The translations under genes were made by a program, and so were the position numbers. Positions 18,250 to 26,876 of a stretch of 64,000 nt of DNA are shown here, one piece after another. Origin of the DNA: Chromatiaceae bacterium (GTDB taxonomy: Bacteria; Pseudomonadota; Gammaproteobacteria; Chromatiales; Chromatiaceae); contig JACDZG010000002.1 of NCBI GenBank assembly GCA_013426805.1, forward strand, positions 62,001 through 126,000, given 5' to 3'. The notes beneath the pieces were generated by a model. It had not been told where the DNA came from. It worked only from the letters and a program-made list of their open reading frames with translations, and did not search any database. How positions within the stretch are numbered: position 1 is the stretch's first letter; every line of letters begins with the position of its first letter.

Positions 18250-20466
18250 ATGAGGAGCGAGCGGCCTGCGCGCGGGTTCCGCCCGGCGGCACCGATCACC
18301 GGCACCGCTGAACGCGGCTTCAGTTTGATCGAAGCCATGATCTCACTGACCCTCGGCCTGGTCGTGATTGCCGCCTTTGGCCAACTCTACGCGGGGAGCA
18401 GGCAGGCCACTATCCTGAGCGACACCATGGCCCGGCTCGACGAACATGGGCGCTTCGCGGTGGATTTTATCGCCAACGATCTGCGCATGGCCGGCTATCT
18501 CTCCTGCGGCGGCCCAACCGCGTCTCTGGGCAACGCCGTCAAAGGCGGCCAGGTCGGCGGCAGTTGGCTGTTCCGGGCCGGCGGGATCGAAGGCTATGAC
18601 GGCGACGCCAGCGCAACCAAAGGCCCGCCGTCCGACTTTACTGGTCAGACCAAACCCGGCACCGATATCATGATCGTGCGGCGTGCCGCCATTGATGTCG
18701 AACGTAGCGTGATCGATAACGATGCGACCGCGGCGCGGATGCGACTTGGGCTCAAACACGGGTTTGAGGTCGGCGAGGTGCTCGTGATCGCCGATTCCGC
18801 CTGCACCCAGACGTCAGTGTTTCAAGTGACCGGCCTGGCCAATCAGGCAGATCCGGACGACTCAGACAATTTCGACAGCATCCGGCATGACCCATCCGCG
18901 TCAGTGGAGCCGGGCAACTGCACCGGCCGCTTATTCGGCAGTTTCGACTGCAACAACAGCGACGGCGCCTATGTCGGCATCTTCGGCCCCGGCTCGGTGG
19001 TCAGCCGCTGTTGCGTCCACGCCTATTTTGTGACCGCTGGTGATTCACCCGCACTGACACGCAGGAGCCTTGGGCTCATCGACGGGCAGGTTGGGGTGAT
19101 CACTGAAACCCTGATCCGCGACGTGGAGGACTTCCAGGTCCTCTACGGCCGCAACACCGCGGAAAACGTCAGCCTGTCGGTCGACGACTATGTGACCGCC
19201 GACCGGGTGACCGACTGGGAGCGGATTGTCAGCGTGCGCTTCATGCTGCTGCTGCGCTCGCCGGAACCGAACATCCGCACCCAAACGGCTAGTCTGACCT
19301 ATGAGAAACGGGTCAACGCCGACGCCGCGACCAGTGAACACACCAAACGCTACCCCGCCGGCAACTATAAGCCGGTGGGTCTGTTGCACACCTACGGTGA
19401 GGACGATCAGATCCTGTTCGGCCTGCTGACCGGGTCGTACGCCAAGAATAAGTCCGGCGGCGTGCTGCGCAAGAACGTCTCGTCGTTCGGCAGCGAAGTC
19501 AACGTTGCGACGACCGGCACTTTTACCAATGTGACGGGCATTGTCGATACCCTCAACCGCTTCCGCATTGCCCGCTACGAATATCGCGATGGCAAAGGCT
19601 ATTACATCACGACCGACAGTTGCGATTTCCGTCTTGCTTCATTCACCGACGGCGCCTGCAGTAACTGGGGAAATTCGCTGAGTGAAATTTACCTGGAGTC
19701 GCTGCGCTATATGGCCGGCGTGGATGCCACCGAAGCATTCAAAGCAAACGATAATAATTACATCGCCGGGCTGACCAGCCCTGAGTGGGCGGACCCTATC
19801 GACAGCGACAACTGGTGCGCGCATTGCGACATCATCCTGATCAACGCCAGCGACGCCTCTTATGACGGCGATACCCTATCGACGAGCGGGCTGCCAAACG
19901 CACCGGATCCGGTGGCCTTGACCAATGCGCTGGGTGTTGCGGAAAAAATCGCGGGTAACAGCTTCTTCGTCGGCGAGAACGGCACCGACAACAATCAACT
20001 GTGCACCGCCAGGACAGTAAATGAATTAGGCAAAGTGCGCGGCGCCTGTCCGGGTGCGCCGCGACTCTCGGGTAGCTACCTGCTGACCGGTCTCGCCCAT
20101 TGGGCGCATACCAACGATCTGCGGCTCGCCATGACCGGCGCACAGCAGGTCACGACTCGTGCTATCACACTCCTGCCTGGCGTCCCGAATCTTGAAATCC
20201 CGATCCCCGGAGATGACAGCAAAGTCTCGATCCTCCCGGCTTGCCGGAATTTGGACCTGAAGCCGAGTTCACCTCCCGCAGGAGGCTGCGCCATCGTCGA
20301 TTTCAAAATCATCGAACACTTCCGGGAAGGGATCGACCGACGTGCAAAGGGCGACGCTAGTCGCCCCCTGCAGTCGAACGCGAGGCGGCATGCGCCTCAG
20401 CCACACCCATCGCCGCTCGCCCACGGCGGAAACCGGCCGGAGGTGCGCACCGCGGCCGGTGCCTGA
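18250..20466 (+). pseudogene. PilW-PilY1 chimeric reading frame (decayed second minor-pilin locus)
   Basis: 738-residue open frame in two parts. Residues 1 to about 350 are a full PilW, with class III leader ending AERG, then FSLIEAMISLTLGLVVIA and RFAVDFIANDLRMAGYL. It runs parallel to the intact PilW nearly to its end (SVRFMLLLRS). From about residue 360 it matches the middle of the nearby PilY1 (GLLHTYGEDD, GLLTGSYAKNKSGGVLR), corresponding to PilY1 residues about 300-630. The last roughly 45 residues are unrelated low-complexity sequence that begins in a palindromic repeat, and the PilY1 propeller is absent. The simplest reading is an internal deletion that joined pilW to pilY1 in frame, plus 3' truncation. 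A functional PilW carrying a PilY1 segment cannot be excluded because no stop interrupts the frame. Confidence 0.75.
20319..20374. repeat. GGGCGAC...GTCGCCCC palindromic repeat, copy 2
   Basis: Lies inside the 3' end of the chimeric pilW-pilY1 frame, exactly where similarity to PilY1 stops. It shares CCGACGT and the GGGCGAC...GTCGCCCC dyad with the copy before the chimera. Confidence 0.5.
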
Positions 20467-20621
20467 GCGATCAGGCCGGAACGTAAAATCACCCGCATGA
20501 CTCGTTCCCTCTCGACCACAAACGCGGCTGACGCGACGTTGCGCCTTGTCACCCCCGCGTTCGCCGTGTCTAATCGCCCCCTAAGCGACACGCCAAGAGT
20601 CCACGTCAAGAGTTCCCGTCC

Positions 20622-23207
20622 ATGCCTCTTCCCAATGCCGCAGAAGTCCTGGCCAGCCCGGGACTGGTCGATGATTACCTGCCGCTCGCCAACTGCTTCG
20701 ATGAGATGCGGCCGGGCGCGGGGGAGGTGCGTCCGCAATGGCGCTATCTGCTGGACGCCTTGCGCACCCTGGGTCCGGCGGGCATCGAGGAGCGCTACCG
20801 CGAAGCGGCACGGATGTTTCGCGACAACGGGGTCACCTATAACCTCAACGGCGACACCAAGGGCATGTCCCGGCCCTGGGAGCTGGATCTGCTGCCGCTG
20901 CTGATCCGCAGCGAGGAATGGGCGGTGCTGGAGCGCGGCCTGATGCAGCGCGCCGAGCTGTTCAACATGATCCTGCTGGACCTCTACGGCCCGCGCGAAC
21001 TGATCAAGCGCGGCCTGCTGCCGGCCGAGCTGATCGACGGCTATCCCGAGTACCTGTTCCCCTGTCACGGCATCGAGGTCGCCGGTCGGCGCCCGCTCGT
21101 TCACTATGCCGCCGACCTCACCCGCACGCCGGACGGGCAGTGGCGGGTGATCGGCGACCGCGCTCAGAGTCCGCTCGGTGCCGGCTATGCGCTGGAGAAC
21201 CGGGTGGTGCTCTCGCGCGTCATTCCCAGCCTGTTCCGCGACTCGCACGTGCACCGGCTGGCCGGGTTCTTCCGCACCATGCGCCGCACCCTCACCCGGC
21301 TCGCCCCGGGGCGGGGCGGCCACACGCGGGTGGTGGTACTCACCCCCGGCCCGCAGAGCGAGGCCTATTTCGAGCACGCCTATCTGGCGAACTACCTGGG
21401 GTATACCCTGGTGCAGGGCGGTGACCTGTCGGTGCGCGACGGCGCGCTCTGGCTGCGCACCCTGGGGCGCCTGGAGCGCATCGATGCCGTCCTGCGCCGC
21501 ATCAACAGCAGCGACAGCGATCCCCTTGAGTTGCGTGAGGACTCCTACCTGGGCGTGCCCGGCCTGGTGCAGGCGGTCCGTGCCGGCAATCTGGTGGTCG
21601 CCAATGCGCTCGGCAGCGGGGTGCTGGAGCACCCGGGCCTGATGGCCTTCCTGCCGGGACTCTGCCGCCACTTGATGGGTGAGGATCTGCACCTGCGCGA
21701 CACCCCCACCTGGTGGTGTGGTGATCCGCGAGCGCGCACCTATGTGTTGGCCAACCTGAATGCGCTGGTGGTCAAACTGGCCGGCAAGCCCCCCGGTCGG
21801 CGCTGCGTCTTCCCGGCCGAGATGGATGCGGCGGCGCGCGCCGCCCTGGTCAGCGCGATCCAGGCCGCCCCGCACCGCTATGTGGCCCAGGAGCGCGTTA
21901 CGCCCTCCACCGCCCCGACCCTGATCGGTCAACACCTGGAACCGCGTCCGATCACGCTGCGCACCTTTCTGTGCGCCGAGGATGACGGCTACGCGGTCAT
22001 GCCCGGCGGGCTCGGACGGGTCGCGCTCGCCACCGGCGGCGCCGCTCTGGTCAGCAACCAGTTGGGCGGAATCGGTAAGGATGCCTGGGTGCTCGCCTCG
22101 GAACCGGAGCGCCAGGAAACCCTGCTGATCAGCGGCGAACCGCAGAGTCCGACCGTGACCCAGGAGAGCGAGGTCTCCAGCCGGGTGGCCGACAACCTGT
22201 TCTGGATCGGGCGCTACGCGGAGCGCGCCGAGGGCCTGGTGCGGCTGTTGCGCATGACCATCTTCAAGCTGTCCGAGCGCGCCGATCTGGTGACCACCAA
22301 GCCGGACACCTACTTCATGCGTTCACTGCTCGAGGCGCTGACGCATCAGACCCAGGCGTTCCCCGGTTTCATCGGCGCCGGCGCGGAGGCCCGACTGCGC
22401 AGCCCGCTGCCCGAACTGCTTTCGCTGATCGCCGATCCGGCGCGGCTGGGGGGCTTGCCCCAGACGCTGCAGGCTCTGGGATTGGCCGCTTATTCGGTGC
22501 GCGAGCGCCTCTCGGTAGACACCTGGCGCATCGTCAGCGATATCGAATCGCGGCTGCACGCCCTGACCGGCAACCCGCCGACCCAGCCCTCGCAAGCCCT
22601 GGACGAGCTCGACCCGCTGGTCACCTCGCTGGTCGCCTTCTCCGGCCTGACCCAGGAAAACATGACCCACAACGAGGGCTGGCATTTCCTGGAGACCGGA
22701 CGCCGGCTGGAACGCGGCGCGGCCCTGGCCGGTCTGCTGCGCTCGACCCTGACTCCGCTGAACTCCGAACTGGATGAAGCGACTCTGATCGAAGCCATCC
22801 TCGGGGTCACCGACAGCACCATCACCTACCGCCGCCGCTATCGCGCGGGCACCCGCGTCGGCGCCTTGCTCGATCTGGTGTTACAGGATGAAGGCAACCC
22901 GCGTGCCTTGGCCTATCAGTTGATCGCGCTGGAAAAGCTGGTCACCGAGATGCCCAAGGGCGAGTTGGCGGTGGGGCGCACGCCGGCGCAGAAACTGGTG
23001 ATGAAGTGCCTGACCGGGGTGCGTCTGGCCGAGATCGACACCCTGGCACAGGCCGACCCGCACACGCATCGGCGGATCATCCTGGAGCGCGTCCTCAAGG
23101 ACCTGGAATCCGACCTGGCGGCAATCTCGGACGCCTTGACCGGCCAGTATTTCCGCCACGAGGAGCAACCCCACAGCCTGTTGCGACGGGTTGGAGTAGT
23201 CAAGTGA
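20622..23207 (+). CDS. Circularly permuted ATP-grasp (DUF404/407) fused to alpha-E domain (DUF403)
   Basis: 861-residue two-domain protein. Residues about 1-490 match the circularly permuted ATP-grasp family, with GVTYNLNGDTKGMSRPWELD, the N-terminal LPxxL region, LLDLYGPRELIKRGLLP and LGAGYALENR. Residues about 515-855 are the helical alpha-E domain, with VADNLFWIGRYAERAE at its start and RVLKDLESDLAAISDALT near its end. In many bacteria these are two adjacent genes; here they are fused. Together with the transglutaminase 10 bases downstream it forms the cp-ATP-grasp/alpha-E/transglutaminase set, predicted from comparative genomics to make and trim a peptide or amide-linked product whose identity is unknown. 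The ATG was chosen because the conserved N-terminal region follows at once. Confidence 0.88.
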   Translation: MPLPNAAEVLASPGLVDDYLPLANCFDEMRPGAGEVRPQWRYLLDALRTLGPAGIEERYREAARMFRDNGVTYNLNGDTKGMSRPWELDLLPLLIRSEEWAVLERGLMQRAELFNMILLDLYGPRELIKRGLLPAELIDGYPEYLFPCHGIEVAGRRPLVHYAADLTRTPDGQWRVIGDRAQSPLGAGYALENRVVLSRVIPSLFRDSHVHRLAGFFRTMRRTLTRLAPGRGGHTRVVVLTPGPQSEAYFEHAYLANYLGYTLVQGGDLSVRDGALWLRTLGRLERIDAVLRRINSSDSDPLELREDSYLGVPGLVQAVRAGNLVVANALGSGVLEHPGLMAFLPGLCRHLMGEDLHLRDTPTWWCGDPRARTYVLANLNALVVKLAGKPPGRRCVFPAEMDAAARAALVSAIQAAPHRYVAQERVTPSTAPTLIGQHLEPRPITLRTFLCAEDDGYAVMPGGLGRVALATGGAALVSNQLGGIGKDAWVLASEPERQETLLISGEPQSPTVTQESEVSSRVADNLFWIGRYAERAEGLVRLLRMTIFKLSERADLVTTKPDTYFMRSLLEALTHQTQAFPGFIGAGAEARLRSPLPELLSLIADPARLGGLPQTLQALGLAAYSVRERLSVDTWRIVSDIESRLHALTGNPPTQPSQALDELDPLVTSLVAFSGLTQENMTHNEGWHFLETGRRLERGAALAGLLRSTLTPLNSELDEATLIEAILGVTDSTITYRRRYRAGTRVGALLDLVLQDEGNPRALAYQLIALEKLVTEMPKGELAVGRTPAQKLVMKCLTGVRLAEIDTLAQADPHTHRRIILERVLKDLESDLAAISDALTGQYFRHEEQPHSLLRRVGVVK

Positions 23208-23217
23208 GTGACGCACG

Positions 23218-24096
23218 ATGAAATACCGCATCAGCCACCGGACCCGCTATCAGTACGCGGAGCCCGTGTCGCTCTGTCATAGCCTGGTGCACCTGAAACC
23301 GCGCCAAGGCCACTATCAGCACTGCCTGTCGAGCCAACTGCGGGTCGACCCCTGGCCGGCGGTCAACCGTGAACACGAGGACTTCTTTGGTAATCGGGTG
23401 AACTATTTCTCCATCCAGCAACCGCACGAGGCACTGGAAGTCACCGCGATCAGTGAAGTCGAGGTGACGCGACCAACGATCCCGGACCTCTCAGGCACCC
23501 CGGCCTGGGAGCAGGTGCGTGACCTGCTGGGCGATCGGGAACACCCCCGGCTGGCGACCAAACAGGTCTTCACCCTGCCCTCGCCGCAGGTTCCCCTGGA
23601 CGCTGCCGCGCGCGCCTTCGCCGCCGCCTCCTTCACCCCCGGCCGACCGCTCCTGGAGGCCACCTGCGACCTCATGGCACGAATCTTCACCGAATTCGCC
23701 TATGACCCCCACTTCACCACCATCGCCACCCCGATCGCCGAGGTCATGGAGCATCGGCGCGGGGTCTGCCAGGACTTCGCCCACGTCGCCATCGCCGGCC
23801 TGCGCGGCCTGGGGCTCGCCGCCCGCTATGTCAGCGGCTACCTCGAAACGCTGCCGCCCCCCGGCCAGGCCAAACTCCAGGGCTCCGACGCCTCCCATGC
23901 CTGGTTCGCCGTGCTGGTCCCCGAACTGGGCTGGATCGATTTCGACCCTACCAACAACCTGATTCCCGGCGAGCAGCACATCACCACCGCGCTGGGCCGT
24001 GACTTCCACGACGTGACGCCGATGCGCGGGATTTTTTACGGCGGCGGCTCGCATGAGCTGACGGTGGCGGTGGACGTGAATCGGGTGGAGGGTTGA
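23218..24096 (+). CDS. Transglutaminase-like cysteine protease/amidase family protein
   Basis: 292-residue protein with the bacterial transglutaminase N-terminal beta domain (YRISHRTRYQYAEPVSLCHS) and a transglutaminase core. The catalytic triad is visible: Cys184 in GVCQDFAH, His227 in DASHAWF and Asp243 in DFDPTN. It is cytoplasmic, with no signal peptide. It follows the cp-ATP-grasp/alpha-E gene by 10 bases and is probably its processing partner. It converges on the DNA ligase gene with only 7 bases between stops. Confidence 0.9.
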   Translation: MKYRISHRTRYQYAEPVSLCHSLVHLKPRQGHYQHCLSSQLRVDPWPAVNREHEDFFGNRVNYFSIQQPHEALEVTAISEVEVTRPTIPDLSGTPAWEQVRDLLGDREHPRLATKQVFTLPSPQVPLDAAARAFAAASFTPGRPLLEATCDLMARIFTEFAYDPHFTTIATPIAEVMEHRRGVCQDFAHVAIAGLRGLGLAARYVSGYLETLPPPGQAKLQGSDASHAWFAVLVPELGWIDFDPTNNLIPGEQHITTALGRDFHDVTPMRGIFYGGGSHELTVAVDVNRVEG

Positions 24097-24103
24097 CCGC
24101 TCT

Positions 24104-25081
24104 TCAGGGAAGCTCACGCACCCGCAAAAAACTCGCGAACCGCGGCAACCCCCGCTCGGTACGCCCGTGGAACTGGTAGGTCACCAGGCTGCCGAGCGGC
24201 GGCGGCGCCCGGCGCTGAGCCTCGCTGAAACCCGTACCGATCCGAAACCGCCGCCCGTCCGCGTCCTCCAGCAACAGGGCGCCGAGCATCCCGGCGTATT
24301 TGCCCTGGCCGGGGAGATGGCCAATGACCCGCGCCTCCGCGTCCTCGTAGGGTTTGACCTTGAGCAAATCGGCCGAGCGCACGCCGCGATAGAGACTCGA
24401 ATCGCGATGCAGCATCAACCCCTCGCCGCCGTCGCGGACCACGGCCGCAAGCCGCGCCATCAAGGCCGCATGGTCCGCCACCCGCGACTGCTCGACCAGT
24501 GCCAGGTAGGGACTTGGGGACTCGGCGAGCAGAGCGCGCAAGGCGCGGAGCCGACGGCCGAACGGGTCCTTTGAGGCCGGCAGGTCGAAGACCAGGTAAC
24601 GCACCTTGGCCCAGGCGTCCGCGTCCGGCTCCAGCCGGCGCACGGTGCCGGACAGCGCCTCGAACCCCCCGCGGCCCAGCCACAGCTCCCCGTCCAAGGG
24701 CACCGCGGGAAAGTCGGCGGTAAACCAGTCCGGCGCCGCGATCACAAGGCCGGCACGGGTGATCAGGCGCTGACCGTCCCAATAGGCCCGCACCCCGTCG
24801 AGCTTCTCGCTGACCCAGTAATCGGACAGATCGATGCCCGGGGTATAGATCTGCGCGAGCATCAGGTCCGGTTTGGCGGGTTGGGTCTGCCCCTTCGCAA
24901 CGGGGCCGTCCGTCCCAGGAAGCGCAATCGGCGCATCCCCGCCGCCGGACACTCCGGGTTCCTGGGCGAGCACGCCAACGACAACGGCGAACGCGAACGG
25001 GAGAATAAGCCACCGGGCGCGGCGTCTGAACGGGTCCGGTTCAGCGCGCAGACGAAGGGTCGGAAGCGACCTGCTGTTCAT
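24104..25081 (-). CDS. ligE: ATP-dependent DNA ligase, minimal Lig E type with N-terminal export signal
   Basis: 325-residue minimal ATP-dependent ligase. The adenylated lysine is K93 in SEKLDGVRAYWDG. Later motifs are LDGELWLGRGGF, EGLMLHRDSSLY, LLKVKPYEDAEARVIGH, and an OB-fold tail ending GLPRFASFLRVREL. No DNA-binding or nuclease domain is added. Residues about 21-40 (RARWLILPFAFAVVVGVLAQ) look like a signal or anchor, in line with the periplasmic Lig E family that seals extracellular or incoming DNA. It is the last gene of a truD-XRE-ligase run, with 4 bases between the XRE stop and this ATG. Confidence 0.88.
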   Translation of the reverse strand: MNSRSLPTLRLRAEPDPFRRRARWLILPFAFAVVVGVLAQEPGVSGGGDAPIALPGTDGPVAKGQTQPAKPDLMLAQIYTPGIDLSDYWVSEKLDGVRAYWDGQRLITRAGLVIAAPDWFTADFPAVPLDGELWLGRGGFEALSGTVRRLEPDADAWAKVRYLVFDLPASKDPFGRRLRALRALLAESPSPYLALVEQSRVADHAALMARLAAVVRDGGEGLMLHRDSSLYRGVRSADLLKVKPYEDAEARVIGHLPGQGKYAGMLGALLLEDADGRRFRIGTGFSEAQRRAPPPLGSLVTYQFHGRTERGLPRFASFLRVRELP

Positions 25082-25085
25082 CGAG

Positions 25086-25484
25086 TTACAGGAAATTACC
25101 TGCCGGAATACCGAAACGCGCGGCCAGGGCCTTGATCTGACGAATGTTGAGGCTGCGCCGCCCGGCTAGGACGGCGCTGACCACACTCTGGGCACCGATC
25201 TCGGGCAGGTCGGATTGAAGGAGCCCGTGCACCTCCATCAGGTGCCGCAGCATCGCGACACCATCTGCCGACGCGGGCATCGGGTCGCGGCCTTCCCATT
25301 CGGCAACAACCTCGCCAAGCTGACCCGCGAGTGAGGCGAGCGGGTGCGACTCGTCCGCCCCCCCCGCATCCAGTACTGCGTCAAGGGCCGCGACCGCATC
25401 AGCGTATTCTTCCTCGGTCGTCGGCAGGCGCAACACCGGCTCCACGTAGGGCCAATGGGCGATGGCCGATTCGATTCTGCTCAC
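25086..25484 (-). CDS. XRE-family regulator resembling HigA antitoxins (no toxin partner adjacent)
   Basis: 132-residue protein. The N-terminal half (PTTEEEYADAVAALDAVLDA) is the helical region seen in HigA-type proteins. The C-terminal HTH reads LRHLMEVHGLLQSDLPEIGAQSVVSAVLAGRR. The GTG start is favoured over an upstream TTG because GGAGG lies nine bases before it and because it forms a GTGA overlap with the truD stop. No HigB/RelE-like toxin is encoded on either side; the neighbours are truD and a DNA ligase. It may be an orphan antitoxin reused as a regulator. Confidence 0.82.
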   Translation of the reverse strand: MSRIESAIAHWPYVEPVLRLPTTEEEYADAVAALDAVLDAGGADESHPLASLAGQLGEVVAEWEGRDPMPASADGVAMLRHLMEVHGLLQSDLPEIGAQSVVSAVLAGRRSLNIRQIKALAARFGIPAGNFL

Positions 25485-26548
25485 GACTGCCAACCTCCTT
25501 GGTTATCCAGCAGTTCCCGCAGGACCGCGGTCGCGTAGGCCCCGGCAGGGAGTTGAAAGGTCAGCTCGCAACCGCCCTCGGCCCGGGCCCAAGCGAGATC
25601 CGGCACCGGCAACCGCAGCGCGCGCCGCTCCTGCTCCAGGCCGAAGCGAGCCAGGCCCGCGGACCAGCCGGGAAGGCCGGCGACAACCGCGTCTTCCAGC
25701 GTGCGCACCGCGCCGCCGGTGGGCGGATCGTCACGGCCCCACAGCGGGCCGGTGGGATGGAGATCCAGACGAACGCAGCGCTCGATCAAAGTCGCGTCGA
25801 TGGTCTCGGCCGGAAAGAACGAATGGCTGCCGGCCAGGTTGAGACAGTCACCCGGCAGCGGCTGATCCCAATCGCCGCGCTGCACCCGCGCGGCCAGCAC
25901 CTCATTGAAGATCTGCGAACGGGCGGCGGACAGCCACAGACCCTGTTGATGACGCGAGGGACGGCGGATGGCGCCATGGAACAGCGCATCCGCGCGGGCC
26001 GAATTGGCACCGTCGCGGCCAAAGCGCTGTTCACCGAAGTAATTGGGGACGCCCTTGCGGCGGATCGCCGCAATCCGATCGACAAGCAGCTCCCGGTCGA
26101 CCGCCCAGTCGCGCACCAGGATACGAAAGCGATTGCCGGCCAGGCTGCCGCGACGCAGCTTACGGCGGTGCGCATGGACCGCCAGGACCTCGATCCCCGC
26201 GGCGGCCAGCACCGACCAGTCCGGGTCCCGGTCACGCGGGCGCGGCAAGGAGAACCACTGACTGGTGACGGCGCGCCGATCCTTGAGACCGGCATAGCCC
26301 AGATCCTTCTGCGCGATCCCAGCGACCTCGGCCAACCGCCGCGCCGCCCATTCGGTGTTGGTGTCGGTCTTGCGCACCCACAACAGCAGATGATCGCCCT
26401 CCCCGTCCGGGACAAAGCCGAGTTGCTCATCCACCACGAAATCCGCGGGCTCGACCCGCAGTCGGCCGCTGCCCAACGGCAGACCATGGGCGCGCGGCAG
26501 TTGGTGAAAGAGTACGCAGGCGCGATTCGTCATCAAGAACTCAACCAT
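25481..26548 (-). CDS. truD: tRNA pseudouridine(13) synthase TruD
   Basis: Isomerises U13 of tRNA(Glu) to pseudouridine. The catalytic Asp is in GYAGLKDRRAVTSQWFS (D90 of 355 as called). Other family strings are FVVDEQLGF, AGNRFRILVRD, GVPNYFGEQRFGRDG and the insertion domain around RSQIFNEVLAARV. ATG codons at residues 1 and 6 are both possible starts. The stop codon overlaps the start of the XRE gene by four bases, so all three genes of this strand probably share one transcript. Confidence 0.94.
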   Translation of the reverse strand: MVEFLMTNRACVLFHQLPRAHGLPLGSGRLRVEPADFVVDEQLGFVPDGEGDHLLLWVRKTDTNTEWAARRLAEVAGIAQKDLGYAGLKDRRAVTSQWFSLPRPRDRDPDWSVLAAAGIEVLAVHAHRRKLRRGSLAGNRFRILVRDWAVDRELLVDRIAAIRRKGVPNYFGEQRFGRDGANSARADALFHGAIRRPSRHQQGLWLSAARSQIFNEVLAARVQRGDWDQPLPGDCLNLAGSHSFFPAETIDATLIERCVRLDLHPTGPLWGRDDPPTGGAVRTLEDAVVAGLPGWSAGLARFGLEQERRALRLPVPDLAWARAEGGCELTFQLPAGAYATAVLRELLDNQGGWQS

Positions 26549-26876
26549 CCATCCGATTGCCGCAATAGCCGTCCGCGTCCGAAGTGCTGTCGGCCGACAT
26601 CAGCGGGGCAAGGCGCATCTTAGGCTATTTCCGAAGAACTTCGTAACCACGGGCTACCGGGGCGACTCGACCGGAGGCCGGTGCTCTTAGGCCGCGGACG
26701 GTCCGCTGTAGGGTCCGCTGTGCGGACCGACGACCGTGCCAATCGCACGGTGGCCGGGCTTAGGACCACGGCCGGCGCAAGCCCCGACCTCCGGTAGTTT
26801 GTACGGGTACCGAGTGATCCCGACTTGACCTACTCTATCAGCATCGGCCCCCGGCCCACCCCGCCACGAGCCCCCC
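26549..26876. other. Intergenic region between truD and the DUF1703 gene
   Basis: 328 bases between divergent genes with no supported ORF. It contains several short palindromes, GGTCCGCTGTGCGGACC and CCGTGCCAATCGCACGG. The first recurs after the DUF1703 gene. The promoter of truD and that of the DUF1703 gene must lie here, but no clear -10/-35 pair was found. Confidence 0.55.
26709..26728. repeat. 20-bp repeat TAGGGTCCGCTGTGCGGACC, left copy
   Basis: Contains the dyad GGTCCGC-TGT-GCGGACC. An identical 20-bp copy in the same orientation lies 1.8 kb to the right, just after the DUF1703 gene, so the gene is bracketed by direct repeats. Confidence 0.75.

Noticed and set aside
25331-26623. 430-codon plus-strand frame
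   Set aside because: Antisense of truD and the XRE gene, Arg/Pro/Gln-rich, no motif.
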